Shown here: piece after piece, positions 33,726-36,307 of the stretch
Layout of the letters: each line of letters begins with the position of its first letter
Numbering within the stretch: the stretch's first letter is position 1
From: JALYRV01 sp036675475
GTDB taxonomy: Bacteria > Acidobacteriota > Vicinamibacteria > Vicinamibacterales > SCN-69-37
Direction: 5' to 3'
Assembly: GCA_036675475.1 (NCBI GenBank)
Contig: JAKFEY010000016.1
Span: forward strand, 1 to 36,307
Length of the DNA: 36,307 nucleotides
Notes under the pieces: model-generated
What the model was told of the DNA's origin: nothing
The model's input: the letters and a program-made list of their open reading frames with translations, nothing else
Database searches by the model: none
Translations under genes and position numbers: made by a program

Positions 33726-33745
33726 GCCGGAAATTACAGTTTTGA

Positions 33746-34876
33746 TCATCCAACCGCGCCTTCCGGATACTGCAGCGCGAGGCGCAGCTCCTTCGAGAGC
33801 GAGTCGGTCGTCGTGCCGGCGCGCTTCCAGGCGCCGTCCGATTCGAAGCGGATGTCGCCGATGCGGCGGCCCCACGGCGCGATGACGCGGCCAATGGCGC
33901 GGAAGTCGGTGCGGTCCTGCCGCTCCTGGTCGAGCCGGCGCACCACGTCGGGCGCCACGCGGATGAAGGCGCGCAGGGCCGTGGCCGACCGGATGCTGTA
34001 TTTGCGGCCGTTCCACGCCGGGCCGAACAGGTGCGAGATCTGCTTGAAGTAGTTCACGAAGAAGCGCTTCGATTCCTCGCGGAAGTCGTCGCCCTTGCGG
34101 CCGGCGCCGAACGCGTCACTGGCGAGCAGCTTCTTCAGCTCCTGCGCGAGCGGGGCCTGCGCCACGCGCCCGCCGCCGACGCCGAGCAGCTTGATGTCGC
34201 CGTAGAGCGGCGAGTCTTCGCGATCGTTGAGCGCGCGGATGATGTCGTGCGCGGCGGCCAGGTTCTCGTCGCGATAGAGCTGCCGTCCCGAGAGCGAGAC
34301 CAGGTGCGACGCGTTGAGCCGCGTGTGCTTGGCGTTGATCGTCACGAACATCTGCACGACGTGATCTTCGGGCAGCTTGTCGAAGATGATGGCCGGCACG
34401 GTGAACGGCTCGTCGCCGAACCGCTCGATGTCGGCGTGCAGCGCCAGCAGGCGATGCTGGCCGTCGATCGCGCGCAGCACGCCTTCGCGCTCGGGCACCT
34501 TCAGCACGCCCGCGGTGGATCCCTCTTCGACCGGCTCGAAGCGCAGCTTCTCGTCGGCCGAGATGATCACCGCGCCGGGAATGGAAGGCAGGTCGCGCGC
34601 CTGGCGGCACTGCTCGTAGTACTGCACCAGCTCGTCGATCTTCTTGCGGATGATCTGGCGCTGATAGGCCTTGTCGCTCGACGCGATGCGCCGCTCGAGC
34701 AGGTCCCAGTTGACCTTCGACGTCGGGGCCTTCGCCGCGCCGCGCACGCCGCCGCCCTTCTCGCCGTAGCTCAGTACCTCGAACCGCACGAGCTTGTCGA
34801 TGTCCTGCGCAGTCAGTGACGCCTGATAGAAGGTCACGCCAAACTGCTGCATGCGAAGCGCCGCGACGCTGATCAT
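33746..34876 (-). CDS. DGQHR-domain protein (DndB/DpdB-like)
   Basis: A 376-residue protein with the signature AIDGQHRLLALHADIERFG (DGQHR at 138-142), then VPAIIFDKLPEDHVVQMFVTINAKHTRLN, as in ParB-fold DGQHR proteins such as DndB. Family members regulate or take part in DNA modification (phosphorothioate, 7-deazaguanine) and defence. No dnd, ssp or dpd partner is present here; queC and queD, which could feed deazaguanine modification, lie 17 kb away and look like ordinary housekeeping. GGAGG lies 4 nt before ATG 34876. It stands alone, with non-coding DNA on both sides, as an accessory gene would, but base composition is like its neighbours. Confidence 0.82.
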   Translation of the reverse strand: MISVAALRMQQFGVTFYQASLTAQDIDKLVRFEVLSYGEKGGGVRGAAKAPTSKVNWDLLERRIASSDKAYQRQIIRKKIDELVQYYEQCRQARDLPSIPGAVIISADEKLRFEPVEEGSTAGVLKVPEREGVLRAIDGQHRLLALHADIERFGDEPFTVPAIIFDKLPEDHVVQMFVTINAKHTRLNASHLVSLSGRQLYRDENLAAAHDIIRALNDREDSPLYGDIKLLGVGGGRVAQAPLAQELKKLLASDAFGAGRKGDDFREESKRFFVNYFKQISHLFGPAWNGRKYSIRSATALRAFIRVAPDVVRRLDQERQDRTDFRAIGRVIAPWGRRIGDIRFESDGAWKRAGTTTDSLSKELRLALQYPEGAVG

Positions 34877-35037
34877 TTATCCTCCGAACGGATACAATCG
34901 CGCCCTGCAGAGGGCGGGCAGCCCTGAGGGCCGCGAGTCGGTGGATCTTATCGGGGTTTCACGGGTCCGTCATCACCTCATCCGCGACGCCTCTGCGCTG
35001 AATACTCAGAACTCATTGATACGTAAGGAGTTAGAGG
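34877..35037 (+). other. Divergent intergenic region / leader of the M14 gene
   Basis: Contains a plus-strand TACAAT (34893-34898) followed by a GC-rich stretch with small alternative hairpins (GCCCT-GCAG-AGGGC and GCCCT-GA-GGGC), then an AT-richer leader ending in AAGGAG and AGAGG before the start. If the TACAAT is the -10, the leader is about 130 nt. No known riboswitch is recognised. Confidence 0.4.
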
Positions 35038-36307
35038 ATGCGTCGTACGCTGATTGGCCTTGTCCTGATTGCGCTCGCCGGCCTGCCTGGCCTCGCGCAG
35101 CAGTCCGTGCTCGAAACGCGCGATCCGCGCCAGACACAGGACGAGGACTTTGCGAAGGCCTATAAGGAATGGACCGGCGAGCCTATCTACGGCAGTCCGC
35201 TCGTCGATCACCTGCCGCGCGTGCCGGGCATCCCGATGCCGAAGGACGTCATCGGCCATCACGCCGGCGCGCCGCGCACGCTGACGTATTACGCCGACAT
35301 CCTCAAGTACTACCGCGCGCTGGCGGCCGCCACGCCGCGCGTCAAGATTGAGACGATCGGCACCTCCGACGAGGGACGCGAGCTCGTCGTCGTCTGGGTG
35401 TCGTCCGATCAGAACATCGCGAACCTGCAGGCGAACCGCGACAACCTGGCGCGCCTGGCCGATCCGCGAAAGCTGGGCGAGGCGGAGATCCGGCAGCTGA
35501 TTGCGACGACCAAACCGCACTATCACCTGATGGGCGGTCTGCACAGCGGCGAGACGGGACCGTCAGAGATGCTGATGGAGCTGGTCTACCGGCTCGCGGT
35601 GGAGACGTCGCCGTTCATCTCGCAGATTCGCGACAACGTGATCGTGTCGGTGACGCCGGTGGCCGACGCCGACGGGCGCGATCGCAACGTCGACAAGTTC
35701 TTCTGCGACCAGGAATTCTTCGGCGGCGCGCGGCCGCCGCAGGGAGGCCGCGGCAACCAGCCGGGCAGCGTCGGCACCGGATGCCCGCTGCCGTACTGGG
35801 GCAAGTACGTCTATCACGACAACAACCGCGACATTAATCTCTCGCAGAAGCAGATGCGCGCGATTACCGACTGGTACTTCACCGCGCATCCGCCGATCAT
35901 GCACGACCTGCACGAATCGCTCGCGCTGCTCTACACCTACAGCGGCGCGGCGCCGCAGAATCCGAATCTCGATCCGCTGCTGTTCGCCGAGCTGCCGTTC
36001 TTCTCGAACTGGGAGCTGGCGCAGATGACCAAGTGGGGCATGCCCGGCGTCTACACGCATGCGTTCATGGACGGCTGGTCGCCAGGCTATCTCGGATCGG
36101 TCGCGTACAACCACAACGGCATGATGCGGATGTACGAGACGCAGTCGGGCAACGACTGGGGTGCGGCGCCGCCCACGACGCCGGCGAGTCCGTCCGCTGA
36201 AGGGGCTGCTCCGGCAGCCGGCGCGGCGGCCGGCCGTGGTGACGCCGCCGGACGCGGGCGCGGGCGCGGCGAGGGTGCGGGACGCGGCCGCGGTGAAGGC
36301 CCGGGAC
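35038..36307 (+). CDS. Secreted M14-family zinc carboxypeptidase, partial
   Basis: The first 423 codons; the gene runs past the right edge. Signal peptide MRRTLIGLVLIALAGLPGLA, then the M14 fold: YYADILKYYRALAAATPRVK, EGRELVVVWVSS, the zinc motif GLHSGETGPSEM (H169, E172), SVTPVADADGRDRNV, NNRDINLSQKQ, and the third zinc ligand in IMHDLHES (H289 or H292). From about residue 385 an inserted low-complexity segment rich in AGRGRGRGEG begins and is still running at the edge. ATG 35038 has a good Shine-Dalgarno (AAGGAG and AGAGG). M14 enzymes trim peptides from the C-terminus. The RG-rich stretch is unusual for this family. Confidence 0.9.
   Translation, partial: MRRTLIGLVLIALAGLPGLAQQSVLETRDPRQTQDEDFAKAYKEWTGEPIYGSPLVDHLPRVPGIPMPKDVIGHHAGAPRTLTYYADILKYYRALAAATPRVKIETIGTSDEGRELVVVWVSSDQNIANLQANRDNLARLADPRKLGEAEIRQLIATTKPHYHLMGGLHSGETGPSEMLMELVYRLAVETSPFISQIRDNVIVSVTPVADADGRDRNVDKFFCDQEFFGGARPPQGGRGNQPGSVGTGCPLPYWGKYVYHDNNRDINLSQKQMRAITDWYFTAHPPIMHDLHESLALLYTYSGAAPQNPNLDPLLFAELPFFSNWELAQMTKWGMPGVYTHAFMDGWSPGYLGSVAYNHNGMMRMYETQSGNDWGAAPPTTPASPSAEGAAPAAGAAAGRGDAAGRGRGRGEGAGRGRGEGPG

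Noticed and set aside
34893..34980. Riboswitch in the M14 gene leader
   Set aside because: Only short alternative GC hairpins are visible and no conserved riboswitch core is recognised.

Overview
The window is GC-rich bacterial chromosome with tightly packed genes; neighbours on one strand often overlap by ATGA or GTGA. The mix of genes (a complete SUF Fe-S operon under an Rrf2 regulator, UbiE/MenG, secreted M14, M20 and S41 peptidases, a PQQ-type propeller, a protein with an RGG-like tail, paired SIMPL proteins, a GlcNAc-6-P deacetylase) suggests a soil-type Acidobacteriota, perhaps Vicinamibacteria. That placement is inference from gene style. No rRNA, tRNA, CRISPR array, prophage or transposase gene is visible.

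Layout. 1-7188 (minus): moeB-rhodanese, then rrf2-sufA-sufB-sufC-sufD-sufS-sufT, a complete Fe-S assembly operon whose last gene runs off the left edge. 7220-9210 (plus): a pyrimidine-dimer-glycosylase-like/DUF1722 fusion and rmuC, both DNA-repair flavoured. 9223-10682 (minus): two tandem SIMPL (DUF541) exported proteins. 10732-12884 (plus): aminotransferase and homoserine dehydrogenase. 12838-13098 (minus): a glutaredoxin whose first active-site Cys codon is UGA. 13109-15475: CoA-transferase, an unknown gene, ubiE. 15503-17307: MntR-like regulator, queD and queC (7-deazaguanine synthesis). 17383-20041 (minus): DUF5615-nagA-DUF4097. 20074-24615 (plus): PH-domain membrane protein, sigma-54 activator, HD-GYP/GAF/GGDEF protein, flavin reductase. 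24623-28703 (minus): BON lipoprotein, fabI, zinc-finger/RGG protein, S41 peptidase, LolA-like protein. 28793-30082 (plus): PQQ-like propeller. 30079-33481 (minus): MFS, pxpA, M20 peptidase. 33482-33745: a non-coding stretch that looks like a small-RNA locus. 33746-34876 (minus): DGQHR protein. 35038-end (plus): M14 carboxypeptidase, cut by the window edge.

Most notable signals. (1) An in-frame UGA in the UxxC position of a glutaredoxin, followed at the right distance by a possible bacterial SECIS hairpin. (2) A candidate sigma-54-driven small RNA of about 110 nt: promoter, three-way-junction fold and intrinsic terminator in register, with two upstream dyads. (3) The same 14-bp operator core in front of both rrf2 and sufS, suggesting two Rrf2 control points in the SUF operon. 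(4) Two families of mobile-looking palindromes, several of them inside reading frames (nagA, the S41 peptidase, the ends of rmuC and ubiE). (5) A recurring -10-like hexamer placed 6-7 nt before the start codon, pointing to leaderless transcripts. No family, Rfam or genome search could be run; family names rest on recognised motifs.
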